Below, piece after piece: positions 51,600-60,450 of a stretch of DNA of 64,000 nucleotides. The position numbers and the translations under genes are program-made. Source of the stretch: Nitrososphaerota archaeon (GTDB taxonomy: Archaea; Thermoproteota; Nitrososphaeria; Nitrososphaerales; UBA183); the NCBI GenBank assembly GCA_027386095.1, contig DAHXUN010000007.1, forward strand, positions 54,782 to 118,781, written 5' to 3'. The notes under the pieces were generated by a model. That model was not told the DNA's origin, did no database searches, and was given only the letters and a program-made list of their open reading frames with translations. The stretch's first letter is position 1. Every line of letters starts with the position of its first letter.

Positions 51600-53093
51600 C
51601 TAAGAAGGCACGAACAAGTCTAACTGAAGGAGGACACTCCGGTTCAGCTTACGATTGACATTCCCGCAGTTCTTGATGAAGAGGCACTGTTTGCACGCGT
51701 TCAGGCACTCTCTAGTGGGGCAATCGAGTCTCCTGCGCATCTCCTTCACCATGCTCACGAAACTCCTCGTGTCTCTCATCAGCGTCGCGAACCCGCCGTT
51801 TCCTCCCTCGTCAGTATCGTAGACAAACACCTTGCCTCCGTCTGGCAGCAAGTCGTACGAGCCGTAAAATCGATCGGGGTCGAGTCCTGTCATCATCGGG
51901 ACCAAGACAAGCAGGGCGTGCTTGATCGAGTGCAACGCGATCTCCTTCAGGTTCTCAAATTGTTCGCTCTTGAAACTAGATTGCCTTATTTCTTCGAGCC
52001 TCGTGTCGAAGGGCTTCCCCAGTGAGAGCACAAAGCCTTGAGTGTCTGTCAGGCGCCCGAGGACGCTGTTGTCGTTCCCATCCAGGTAATAGCTTGAAAC
52101 ACCGCTGAATCTGTTACCAACACGATAGCCATAGGTGGCTTCGAGGACGTTAAGCCTGGAAAACTTCGATTCGCTCAGGGTAATCAAGTTCGAGTTGAAG
52201 ACGAGAGGCATCGTTTCTTTGAGACCTGCGTTAATCAACTCGACCTCGGAATCCGAGGCCTTGGAATATTCCTCAACAGAAGAGACCTGTAAGGGCGCGG
52301 TCATTGATTCACGAGGGAAATCAAGCCTATACCAATTCGTGCCAGTCCGTGGTGGCCGATCTAGGGGAAACCCTGGGACTTCGAGGCCCTTTGGGCAATG
52401 TGGGTTGTATCTCTTCAATGAGTCTACTGGTCTTTGAGGATCGTCCATCCTGAGTGAGCCTAGCTTGAGCATGAAATCGTGCACGCACTTGCCATCACCC
52501 TGAGGATGGTTACACCTATCGCCAACCCGACTGTAGGGACAGAAGATTTGCCTCTCTCCAATATTCCGAATTACGGTTTGCGATGGATCGCCAATTAGCC
52601 CATACGAGGCTGTAGCAGAAATCCTCCTTTGAGGGGTTACGACGGGGGCCTGCTGAACAGCGGCTTTTCTACACACTCGGCAGAGGGGGAGCCTGTCTTT
52701 GGGAGGGTTCTTGAAATACTTCAACCGATCCATGGTGCCACAAGCCGGATCCGTACAGTAAACGATGTCTAGCGAGTCGTCGAACCGTAGATCTACTTTC
52801 TTCGGGATTACCAAGTTCATCTCCTCCAGATTAGCGATTAGACGCCCACTGTCGAAGCTAATCGCCTTCTGAAGCTTGGTCGCTGCTTTGGCAATTAGCC
52901 GCTTGCCATCATCGGTAGCAAGCCTACGAAGAGCGTCGAGCGTTTGTTTTGTGTCTGACGAGATTCCTGGAAGGGATCCTCCCTCCGGGCCTATGACTCT
53001 GAACACCACTCCCCTGTAGGACGCGAAGGCGCCCGGGTATAGCCGGCTTAGGACATATCTCAGCGGCTTTGTGGTAGTGGTCACTCGGCCCAC
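51600..53093 (-). CDS. drmB: DUF1998-domain protein, DrmB-like
   Basis: 497 residues. The C-terminal DUF1998/MZB domain is clear: HSIKHALLVLVPMMTGLDPD, FVYDTDEGGNGGF and a cysteine cluster CPTRECLNACKQCLF...C. Two more Cys-rich stretches (YCTDPACG...LCRVC near 112-140 and FCPYSRVGDRCNHPQGDGKC near 190-210) suggest several zinc sites. In DISARM, DrmB partners the DrmA helicase to bind and block incoming DNA. It is slightly shorter than many DrmB proteins. The start overlaps the 3' end of the helicase gene by 13 nt, so the two are one operon. GTG or ATG at 53093 is taken as start. Confidence 0.75.
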   Translation of the reverse strand: MGRVTTTTKPLRYVLSRLYPGAFASYRGVVFRVIGPEGGSLPGISSDTKQTLDALRRLATDDGKRLIAKAATKLQKAISFDSGRLIANLEEMNLVIPKKVDLRFDDSLDIVYCTDPACGTMDRLKYFKNPPKDRLPLCRVCRKAAVQQAPVVTPQRRISATASYGLIGDPSQTVIRNIGERQIFCPYSRVGDRCNHPQGDGKCVHDFMLKLGSLRMDDPQRPVDSLKRYNPHCPKGLEVPGFPLDRPPRTGTNWYRLDFPRESMTAPLQVSSVEEYSKASDSEVELINAGLKETMPLVFNSNLITLSESKFSRLNVLEATYGYRVGNRFSGVSSYYLDGNDNSVLGRLTDTQGFVLSLGKPFDTRLEEIRQSSFKSEQFENLKEIALHSIKHALLVLVPMMTGLDPDRFYGSYDLLPDGGKVFVYDTDEGGNGGFATLMRDTRSFVSMVKEMRRRLDCPTRECLNACKQCLFIKNCGNVNRKLNRSVLLQLDLFVPS

Positions 53094-56000
53094 CTCACTT
53101 CGACGGTAATCTCCCTGTCAGTAGAGCGAAGAGCGGTCAGTTGGTACCTTTCGTTGATTTGGTCGTAAAACTTACCAAACAGGGAGGAAGGCGCGTTTTC
53201 GTTAAAAGCAAGGTTGGTTAGCCAGTCCACGAATTCCCTTGTCGATGAATCCGCTGTTGACTTCTCCTCGGCAGAAACATTCCCCACTGAGGACTCGCAG
53301 GCCTCCGCTATTTCGTTAACAGACTCCTTGATGCGCTTCAATTCCCTGAAGTCTTCGAAGGTCGTCGCTGACCCGGGCATCCGTGCCAGCCAATCGAACA
53401 CCGCCCCCCGCGAATGCTTCTTTAGGGCCTCGAGGTTATCCCGAGTGATAGGGACAGGCTCTACATTGGCCAGCGGGTTCTGGAGCGCCCTTTGACCGTT
53501 ACTGTAGTAATAATGGTCGACTGGGCTCCAGTTTTGGCACACAGTCAATACGAGTGAGTCGTAGCCTCTGCCTCCCCTGCCTATTCGTTGGATGTAGTCG
53601 TTGAACGAAAATGGGAACCCGTCAACAACAACGATGTCGACTCTCCTAAAATCAACTCCCACTTCGAGCGTAGGAGTGGAAAAGATGACATTTAGGCTGA
53701 ACCTGTTAAAGCCTCGTTCGATGCTCGCCCTTTGGGCCTTGTCGAAGTCGGTGGTGTGCCCGTTGATTTGTAACTCGGCGCCGAAATCCTCCGCACAGGT
53801 TCTTCGGGTCAAAGAAATCAGGTTGTTCGAAGCCCGCACAGAGTTCACGAATGTCAGAGTTTGGAGGAACCTGTTCCATGGGGCCCTGGACTCTTCTAAC
53901 GTCGTTGGGGCAGTTCCCAGTTTCGATCGCTTCTGGAGGTATTGGATACTCCTCCCTACAGTAGAGTCCGAGTTGTAGGCGTAGGGCATAACGTAGACAT
54001 GCACTCTCCGGTTTCCCTTCGCAGTTTCAATTGGCTGATAGAGTCTGGCTCTTTCATCCTCGTCCTTCGGAACGACCTCGACCTTGGGCGAGTTGAAAAA
54101 GAGTCGTCCAAACGACTCTGGGTTCGAGATGGTAGCGGTCGACCCGATGCGTACCAACTTTCTTGGGCTGCTAGAGTGATACGTGGATCTATAATAGTCC
54201 AGAGTCGACTCGAGTCTCGAAAGGAAATAGGAGCAATTAATTCCAAAGGTTCCCTTGAACAAATGAACCTCGTCGAATACCACGAATCTTGGAACGCAGG
54301 GATGAATCTGTGAAAGGTCAGCGCTGTTGCAGTTGGGGTTGTCGCATTTTCTCTTGCTCGACTTGGGAGCATAGGTTGATTTGCAGCTGTTGCATACGAA
54401 GACTGGCCGGCCGAAAATGGAATGCCGTTGCGGCATCACCATCATCACCCAAACCAGGGTGTCGGGATTGGTGATGAGGATGTCAGGCGGACGAGCATAG
54501 ATGGTCTGCCTATTTGCGACCGTGACGAAGTCCATCACCTCGTTGCACGAATCGCACCTCAAATCGTCCCCTGCTACCCTTAACGCGCCATCGGCGCATT
54601 TGGGACATGCAAGAGGCAGATCCCATTCTGCCTCCTCTCCCGCCTCTGGTCCCCTCTTTGAAATGTCGCCGTGCAGGAGGCCAAGGGTAATCTTCCTGTC
54701 GCCAAGGCGCTTGTTCAAGTGATAGAGAATCTCGATGTAACGGCTGGTCTGGTCATTCGCCAAAGCTTTCGTTGGATAGAAGACTATCGCCTTTACGCCT
54801 GGCACAGAGGGTCCCTTCACGCAATCGTCCAGGATTGGTATCAAGAACGCCTCTGTCTTGCCGCCAGCTGTGCGGGCAGAAATTACCACGGTGTTTTTCG
54901 GCTCGGAGGATCTAATCGTCTCTACAATCTTTTGGATTGCAAGGTCTTGGAAAAGGTGGAAATTCTTGAAGCCCAAGTCATCGGAGATAACCGCCCTAAG
55001 GCGATTGTCAAGACCCAAAGCGCTGAACAAGACGTCTGGGCTCGACCCAGGTGTCATCAGAGGAACCTCTTCTTGAAAGATGTTGTAATCCTTGTAGACC
55101 AGCGCACCATGAAAATTGCCACCCTCGCTTTCGAGTCCTTCGTCGTTCACAATGCAGTTCACCGTGCGAGACAGGTCGGCTTCGGAACAAGGATAAACTG
55201 ACGACGAAACAGTTTCATTCCCAGTCAGCTCCATCAAGTAGCCGTATCTGTTCCCAAATGGGTTGTTTGTTCTGAACTGAACCTTGAATAGCCTTGGTTT
55301 GTAAGCCGACCATAGAGGGCTCGAGACCAGCCCCATGTCGTCGGCATATCTCTTGAGGGCAGAACCTTCGTCTTCGACTTCGTGTGTGTCCTCGATAGCG
55401 CGACGCTCTGGAAGAACCGAGGGTGGGGTCTTAGGACTGATGTTCCTCACTTCTACGTTGATTTGGAACCTGTCTCCGACCTTTCTAACCGCCTTGGATA
55501 TACGCACGCCGTATATCTGCTTGACCACCTTTGGTTTGCCTTCCTCAAACACCAGGAACGGATCGCTTTCGTCTTGGATTTCTACCGAGGCTCTTTGGGA
55601 AACGGCATCGCCATCGAACCGAACCTGATTTTCTCTAGGCGTGATTTGGGTGTCTTCCCTGAAAATCGCAACTCCTGGAGGTTTCCCGTCCAAGTGGCTC
55701 GCGATTTCTACGCCGTATTTCCTGAACGCGCTTCTAAGATCACTCGTAGAAAGCCGGTATTCTTCGGGCCGATCATCGAGTTTCCCTGCGACATCTCCGT
55801 CGCAGCCTTCCCTAATCCTGACGTAGAAAGTTACAAGTGTCACTGAAGGATTCGACCCAACAGGTCGGACCGTCAGCTGGTACGCTAACCGGTTCGGGAC
55901 AAACCGCCATTCGGCGAAGTCCGAGTCTGTTTCACTCTCCTTAGGTGAGGTGAACTCGTCTTCCTCTATCTCAACTGGCTCGTCTGGGGCTTTTGCGGCG

Positions 56001-56116
56001 GTGGGGAATCCCGGTCCGAGAAGGCCGATGTGTGGTATGCCAGCGGTAGTGTGTGCGCTCAAGTGCCTGACAAGATCGTGAGCGGCATCCTGTGCCCACC
56101 CGTCAGGAAGAGACAT
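53081..56116 (-). CDS. drmA: DEAD/DEAH-box helicase, DrmA-like
   Basis: 1011 residues. Residues 1-390: unrecognised N-terminal region. Helicase core: Walker A ARTAGGKT (414-421), motif Ia FYPTKALANDQ (446-456), DEVH (615-618), STATI (659-663), FSTPTLEVGVD (812-822) and QRIGRGGR (843-850), an SF2 order close to MrfA/Lhr-type helicases. Two zinc clusters interrupt the core: CPKC...CDSC (504-524) and CNSC...CDNPNC (575-596). DrmA with a DUF1998 partner and a PLD protein is the DISARM core. ATG 56116 lies about 34 nt from the box at 56146-56153. Confidence 0.75.
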   Translation of the reverse strand: MSLPDGWAQDAAHDLVRHLSAHTTAGIPHIGLLGPGFPTAAKAPDEPVEIEEDEFTSPKESETDSDFAEWRFVPNRLAYQLTVRPVGSNPSVTLVTFYVRIREGCDGDVAGKLDDRPEEYRLSTSDLRSAFRKYGVEIASHLDGKPPGVAIFREDTQITPRENQVRFDGDAVSQRASVEIQDESDPFLVFEEGKPKVVKQIYGVRISKAVRKVGDRFQINVEVRNISPKTPPSVLPERRAIEDTHEVEDEGSALKRYADDMGLVSSPLWSAYKPRLFKVQFRTNNPFGNRYGYLMELTGNETVSSSVYPCSEADLSRTVNCIVNDEGLESEGGNFHGALVYKDYNIFQEEVPLMTPGSSPDVLFSALGLDNRLRAVISDDLGFKNFHLFQDLAIQKIVETIRSSEPKNTVVISARTAGGKTEAFLIPILDDCVKGPSVPGVKAIVFYPTKALANDQTSRYIEILYHLNKRLGDRKITLGLLHGDISKRGPEAGEEAEWDLPLACPKCADGALRVAGDDLRCDSCNEVMDFVTVANRQTIYARPPDILITNPDTLVWVMMVMPQRHSIFGRPVFVCNSCKSTYAPKSSKRKCDNPNCNSADLSQIHPCVPRFVVFDEVHLFKGTFGINCSYFLSRLESTLDYYRSTYHSSSPRKLVRIGSTATISNPESFGRLFFNSPKVEVVPKDEDERARLYQPIETAKGNRRVHVYVMPYAYNSDSTVGRSIQYLQKRSKLGTAPTTLEESRAPWNRFLQTLTFVNSVRASNNLISLTRRTCAEDFGAELQINGHTTDFDKAQRASIERGFNRFSLNVIFSTPTLEVGVDFRRVDIVVVDGFPFSFNDYIQRIGRGGRGYDSLVLTVCQNWSPVDHYYYSNGQRALQNPLANVEPVPITRDNLEALKKHSRGAVFDWLARMPGSATTFEDFRELKRIKESVNEIAEACESSVGNVSAEEKSTADSSTREFVDWLTNLAFNENAPSSLFGKFYDQINERYQLTALRSTDREITVEVRWAE

Positions 56117-56145
56117 TCTTGCGCCGAATTAGCGTAGGCTTTTCC

Positions 56146-56153
56146 TATAAAAG
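56146..56153. promoter_or_regulatory. TATA-like box between divergent DISARM-like arms
   Basis: TATAAAAG lies 40 nt before the drmC-like ATG (56193) and, read as CTTTTATA, about 34 nt before the drmA-like ATG (56116). The plus-strand gene also has a GGGGTGA Shine-Dalgarno-like stretch at about 56180-56186, unlike most genes in the window. Confidence 0.45.
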
Positions 56154-56192
56154 TCCTTAAACAGTTGGCTTGCCTCAATGGGGTGACGTAAC

Positions 56193-57026
56193 ATGACTGG
56201 AATCTCCAGAAGGGTCCGGATCATTGCAGACATAATCCAGACCGTGGCAAATGGTAAAACCAACAGGGACGAAGTTGTGACGGCGCTATCTGTAGGAGGT
56301 ATGTTGAACCCCTCCGACTTACAAGCACTCGCTACTGCTGCCGTCGAGTTCGGATTCCTTACTGAGAACGGCCAGACCCTCGGAGTTTCGAACCACGGAT
56401 CTGCGTTCGAACGTTACGTGTCAGCCTTGAGCGAGGAAGAAGGCTTTGTTGAGTCGACGAACGCTCCAAGAGAGGCGCTTGATCGGCCGACGCTGATGGA
56501 ACTCTGCGCGACTTTTCCACCCCCCTGGGTAACCGTGATGGCCTCCCAGCTGGGTGACAGGGTACGTATGACCAGAGACGGCTACAAAAAAGTGGTCTCG
56601 GACGCTAGGACGAAGCTTTGTCTAGTGACTCCCTTCGTCGACATCGCCGTGTTGCAAATGTGCCTTGAAAGCAAACACTCCAAAGGCCTTGATTTCTTCA
56701 TGATAACAAGCGAGCAAGATTTGACGAAGGAGTGGCCGTCTGGGAGGAATTTCAACATGGAGAAACTGCGAAACATCCTGGCTGGGAGATTTAGGTCAGG
56801 CTCGGTCTTTTATCTGAGGCATGCTCAGACGATTGCGCATGCAAAGATCTGGTGTTCAGAGCGAGCGGTGTTTGTAACGTCCGCCAATGTTACCTCCGAT
56901 AGCATCACGGAGAATTTTGAGCTTGGGATTTACACCGACGAGGAAGAGACGGTGGCAACGGTCTGGGAGGTTCTTGAACAAGCCTTCAAAATGAGCGACC
57001 TTACTTGCATCCTCAAGAGTTCCTAA
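56193..57026 (+). CDS. drmC: phospholipase D-fold protein, DrmC-like
   Basis: 277 residues. N-terminal ~110 residues helical, winged-helix-like (VNGKTNRDEVVTALSVGGML). C-terminal PLD half: IAHAKIWC with H216 and K218, then VTSANVTSDSITENFELG with S230, N232 and E243, the single HxK(x)nN(x)E motif of PLD-fold nucleases that act as dimers. In DISARM the third core gene encodes such a protein. Overlaps the next gene by 22 nt. Confidence 0.7.
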   Translation: MTGISRRVRIIADIIQTVANGKTNRDEVVTALSVGGMLNPSDLQALATAAVEFGFLTENGQTLGVSNHGSAFERYVSALSEEEGFVESTNAPREALDRPTLMELCATFPPPWVTVMASQLGDRVRMTRDGYKKVVSDARTKLCLVTPFVDIAVLQMCLESKHSKGLDFFMITSEQDLTKEWPSGRNFNMEKLRNILAGRFRSGSVFYLRHAQTIAHAKIWCSERAVFVTSANVTSDSITENFELGIYTDEEETVATVWEVLEQAFKMSDLTCILKSS

Positions 57027-58594
57027 GGAGCTTCCTGCTAGAACGATACCCTAGGATGCACATGGTGCTTTACGACGCGATATCAGGTGACGATGTGCAC
57101 AGAGAAGCCGTGGTCGACGCAATCGAGAAAATCAAAGGCGGGAACATCGATGGATTGGAATCCGCATCCAACGCTCTGGACGTTGACTCAGGGGTTCGGC
57201 GAGTCAACCGCATACTCATTAGGCTCGGTAGACTCAAACTGGATGCTATACTTGACTACCTTCTGCAGGCTGCGGCGGAAGACCCATTCAAAGGCACGCT
57301 TGAAGGGGTTGTCCTAAATAGATTCGTGAGCGAGCGCTGGAAGAGAAGATATGAAGCTGACTCGGTCTATGACCTAGTACTGTTCCTGCCTCATTGGGCC
57401 AGAACAGTCGCGCTGAGCACCACAGAGGTTGACCTCCAGGAGGCCGAAACACTGCAACTTCTAGCCAAGGTCAACTTGAAGAATTTCCAGACGTATTTTG
57501 CCTTCAACCGGGCGCACGGCGTGAGAGGGCGATCCGTTACAGTCAGCAAGGAGTCGGATAACCCACTTTCGGACAGCATGGGATCGATGATAAGGAGTTG
57601 CAAGGCCGCCGAAGACATCGCTCGAGGCTTCAACTTGAGGCGTTACACTCCAATCAACACCGAGAATGGGTTAAGGTTAGGATTCTTCTTTACGTTGGAG
57701 GGATTAGTGACTGAAGCTGCTGCACCTCGTTCTAGTGGAGGAATCGGGTATGATCTAGGGCAGACCCAACTGGTTTTAGACGATGGAACGGGCAAGACTA
57801 CAGTTAGGATCAATAACCATGTCTTTGTGGACGCGAAGGTTTCAGGGTGGATTCCAGAGTCGTTGTTGGATCCAGTCGGGCTGAAAGGCCGCGCGGCGGT
57901 CGTCGTTGGGGTGCGATTCCTTGGCGCCCAGCTATCCTACTGCACATACGTGGCGGTGAGGGAATCTGTTGATGAAGGGGCCCCAGCCTTGGGATACATG
58001 AATTCCGTAAAGAAGGCCTCAAAGGCGTCGACGCTTCTGCTGCCGCAGAGACCCAATTTTCTTGCAATAACTGACGAATGGGTATACTACAAAGAGCCTT
58101 CATGGCCCCCCGAGGTCTTCAAACTAATGGTATCGAAGCGATTCGGAGAGGTCAGGTTAGGTGACATATTGAGCGCAGGGCTCGAAGCAGGATGGACAAG
58201 AGGGTGGGTGTCGTCAATTCGAGAGTACTTGGAGACAAACGACGACACTGCAACGTTGTATCTATCCGATAACCCTCTGCAAGATTTCGGCGTTCCCTTT
58301 GAATTCAAAGCTGTCGATTTCGACCGTGATGAACTCCTCCGCGGTGAAACCATTGAGGAGAGGCCCATTCCCACTCTTGTACACCTTACTAGGTGGTCTG
58401 ACGTCCTCGCAGCCTACCCGAAGCTAAGAGCCACTGCTTACGATGTCAGCGAGGTATTCGGTTGGGACAACGGAGGTTACAAGACGGAGATCTTTTGGAG
58501 AAGATTGGGCAAGATGAGGAACAGCCCTGACAAACTGCTATCTGCGCTCCACTTCATAATGCAAGGGCGCGGTGCCGTGAACGTCCCCGCCTAG
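57005..58594 (+). CDS. unrecognised 529-residue protein of the DISARM-like locus
   Basis: 529 residues from TTG 57005, overlapping the drmC-like gene by 22 nt, so the two are translationally linked. The N-terminal ~240 residues are helical. The centre (about 253-320) reads QTQLVLDDGTGKTTVRINNH and, after a gap, AAVVVGVRFLGAQLSYCTYV: this strand pattern with a DDGTG turn resembles an OB-fold single-strand binding domain. The C-terminal 200 residues are mixed, with a Trp-rich stretch. I cannot match it to DrmD, DrmE or any named family. Its position and coupling suggest a system-specific DNA- or RNA-binding component. It ends in a 57-nt convergent overlap with the Vsr-like gene. Confidence 0.6.
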   Translation: MHPQEFLRSFLLERYPRMHMVLYDAISGDDVHREAVVDAIEKIKGGNIDGLESASNALDVDSGVRRVNRILIRLGRLKLDAILDYLLQAAAEDPFKGTLEGVVLNRFVSERWKRRYEADSVYDLVLFLPHWARTVALSTTEVDLQEAETLQLLAKVNLKNFQTYFAFNRAHGVRGRSVTVSKESDNPLSDSMGSMIRSCKAAEDIARGFNLRRYTPINTENGLRLGFFFTLEGLVTEAAAPRSSGGIGYDLGQTQLVLDDGTGKTTVRINNHVFVDAKVSGWIPESLLDPVGLKGRAAVVVGVRFLGAQLSYCTYVAVRESVDEGAPALGYMNSVKKASKASTLLLPQRPNFLAITDEWVYYKEPSWPPEVFKLMVSKRFGEVRLGDILSAGLEAGWTRGWVSSIREYLETNDDTATLYLSDNPLQDFGVPFEFKAVDFDRDELLRGETIEERPIPTLVHLTRWSDVLAAYPKLRATAYDVSEVFGWDNGGYKTEIFWRRLGKMRNSPDKLLSALHFIMQGRGAVNVPA

Positions 58595-58984
58595 GTCATT
58601 TCCTCGCGCTCGGGTGGCTCGCGCGATGGCCGCCCGGATCCTCTGTGCGCATTCCCTCGGACTCGCCTTAATCTCGTGTTCCCAAATCACAATTACATTC
58701 CACCCGAGCTCTTGCAACTCTTTAGTGACCAGCCTGTCGCGTTCGACGTTCCTTTTGAACTTCCTTCTCCAGAAGGCCGCGTGTGTCTTGGGCAGAGACA
58801 GCTTGCAAATAGGGCACCTGTGCCAAAAATCTCCGTGAACGAAAACGGCCAGTCTAAATCTTGGGTAGACGAATTCAGGGCTCCCAGGGAGCCCCCTAGA
58901 GCCAATTTTTTTGTGAAGAGCGCGTGAAAGGGCCAACTCTGGTTTTGTGCCTGTAGAACGGTTTGACCTCATTATGCTAGACAC
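58538..58984 (-). CDS. vsr: Vsr-type mismatch endonuclease
   Basis: About 148 residues from GTG 58984 (ATG 58972 is possible). SSIMRSNRSTGTKPELALSRALHKK, GSPEFVYPRFRLAVFVHGDFWHRCPIC, FWRRKFKRNVERDRLVTKELQELGW and NVIVIWEHEI follow the Vsr order. Vsr nicks T:G mismatches made by deamination at 5-methylcytosine sites, and its genes usually sit beside C5-methyltransferases, as here. The catalytic-site Asp of GxPD is Glu here (GSPE) and the GCFWHGHxC loop reads GDFWHRCPIC, so activity may be altered. It could also be a restriction-type relative. Confidence 0.75.
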   Translation of the reverse strand: MSSIMRSNRSTGTKPELALSRALHKKIGSRGLPGSPEFVYPRFRLAVFVHGDFWHRCPICKLSLPKTHAAFWRRKFKRNVERDRLVTKELQELGWNVIVIWEHEIKASPRECAQRIRAAIARATRARGNDLGGDVHGTAPLHYEVERR

Positions 58985-59087
58985 CGTGACTGAGCTTGCC
59001 TGTGGTGCAGGACCCACTCTCTCTGTTTGGTAGGCTCGGAGTCTTGGAGGCCGTCGGCCTATGGGCTGAACGACCTCGATTGTTTGT

Positions 59088-60254
59088 CTACGTCGCCTGT
59101 GGGCTGCGTCCGTCATGTGCGATGGCAGCCACGCCAACCTTGGATTTCAACGTGCTTGATTGTCTGCCTAGGGCCTTGACGAGGGATTCTCCTACCGCCC
59201 TGCCGAGGCTCACCGGAACCGCGTTGCCAATTTGGAGGTATCTTTGACTCATTGAGCCCACGAACGCCCAATCATCGGGGAAGTCCTGTAGTCTGGCATA
59301 TTCTTTGATAGTAAGGGGTCTTGTTTCTGCTGGATGACACATGCAACTGGCCCTAGTTGTGGGGCTCGACACGAGTGTAGGCGCTGGCTGACCTGTGGAA
59401 AGTCTTCTGCAGAATCCGGTACGTCCTCCCCATGAGTCGATTGCCTGCCCCATTGCGCCTCTCTGTAGCCTCCTTGGCAAATTTCTCCAGTCTCCCCCGG
59501 GTGGGACGAGATCCAGGTATCTGGCGCGCTTTTTGCTGAACTTCGCCCCCTCCTTGCCAGGATCATGCAACCCTTTGAAGGCTGAAGCCAGACTTCGCCA
59601 CTTGAGCTGTCCGGGACCAGGGTGCCTAAAGTGCGTCGGAGGTGGCGGCTCCACCTCGAGGCCATCTCTGCTCCCAACAAGAAACACACGCCGCCTAGTC
59701 TGAGGAGTACCATAGTCTGCCGCGTTCAAGAGCATGGGCTTGGCGTTGTACCCGATGGCATCAAACCTCGACAGGATGAGGCGAATCGCCGACCCAGGTT
59801 GTTCTTCGGGAGACAATGGAGGGAATCCCTTTCCCCGCATCTTGAGGGGTCTGTGTTTCACAGCCGCTGAGAGAATTCCTACCACGTTTTCCATCAGGAA
59901 GAGCGTGGGACGTAGCTCGTCTACCACTCGGACGAATTGGTCGACGAGCATCCCCCGTGGATCCGACAGTGACTGCCTCCGGCCTGCGGTTGAAAATGGC
60001 TGACAGCAGAGCCCACCAGACACCAAGTCCACTTTGCTGCGCTCTAACCTCGCTTCTGCGAGTATTCTCTCGCTTGGAACAACGGTGAGATCCTCCGGGA
60101 TTAACGGAAGGTTGGGCCGGTTTTTCATAATGGTCGCGCAGACTGTCTTGTCTGATTCGATGGCGAGCCTTGTCTCGAAACCTGCAGACTCGAGCCCCAA
60201 ATCCAGCCCCATAGCTCCAGTGAAGAGAGAGATGTTACTATAGCGTTTGGTCAT
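59088..60254 (-). CDS. DNA (cytosine-5) methyltransferase, DrmMII-like
   Basis: 388 residues. Motif I: SNISLFTGAMGLDLGLESAGF; motif IV: SGGLCCQPFSTAGRR with catalytic Cys84 (normal PCQ is CCQ here); motif VI: MENVVG (121-126); motif VIII: QTRRRVFLVG (185-194); motif X: QIGNAVP (341-347). The target-recognition region is about 205-315. It modifies host cytosines; in class 2 DISARM the cognate enzyme is DrmMII. Sits upstream of, and in line with, the vsr-like gene. The recognition site cannot be read from sequence. Confidence 0.85.
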   Translation of the reverse strand: MTKRYSNISLFTGAMGLDLGLESAGFETRLAIESDKTVCATIMKNRPNLPLIPEDLTVVPSERILAEARLERSKVDLVSGGLCCQPFSTAGRRQSLSDPRGMLVDQFVRVVDELRPTLFLMENVVGILSAAVKHRPLKMRGKGFPPLSPEEQPGSAIRLILSRFDAIGYNAKPMLLNAADYGTPQTRRRVFLVGSRDGLEVEPPPPTHFRHPGPGQLKWRSLASAFKGLHDPGKEGAKFSKKRARYLDLVPPGGDWRNLPRRLQRGAMGQAIDSWGGRTGFCRRLSTGQPAPTLVSSPTTRASCMCHPAETRPLTIKEYARLQDFPDDWAFVGSMSQRYLQIGNAVPVSLGRAVGESLVKALGRQSSTLKSKVGVAAIAHDGRSPQAT

Positions 60255-60384
60255 GAATCACACCCCAAAATATTCTATCCTGCGATTTCTGTCGGTGCCA
60301 AGTGAAGAATACCGCCTATGACGAAGAATCCATTGGTATTTTAAGCCCCGTGAATTCCCTACAGCGAAAGTCTGACTATTCAGG

Positions 60385-60419
60385 AGGTTCATTGCGCCTC
60401 CGCTGGGAATACCCCATCC
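60385..60419 (+). repeat. dispersed repeat, copy B (partial)
   Basis: GGTTCATTGCGCCTCCGCTG followed by GGAATACCCCATCC. The match to copy D begins at GGTTCATT and covers about 35 nt; the GCCGTGCAC part is missing. Confidence 0.55.
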
Positions 60420-60450
60420 TGCGTCGCAAGCATTTTACTACGTGGAGAGA

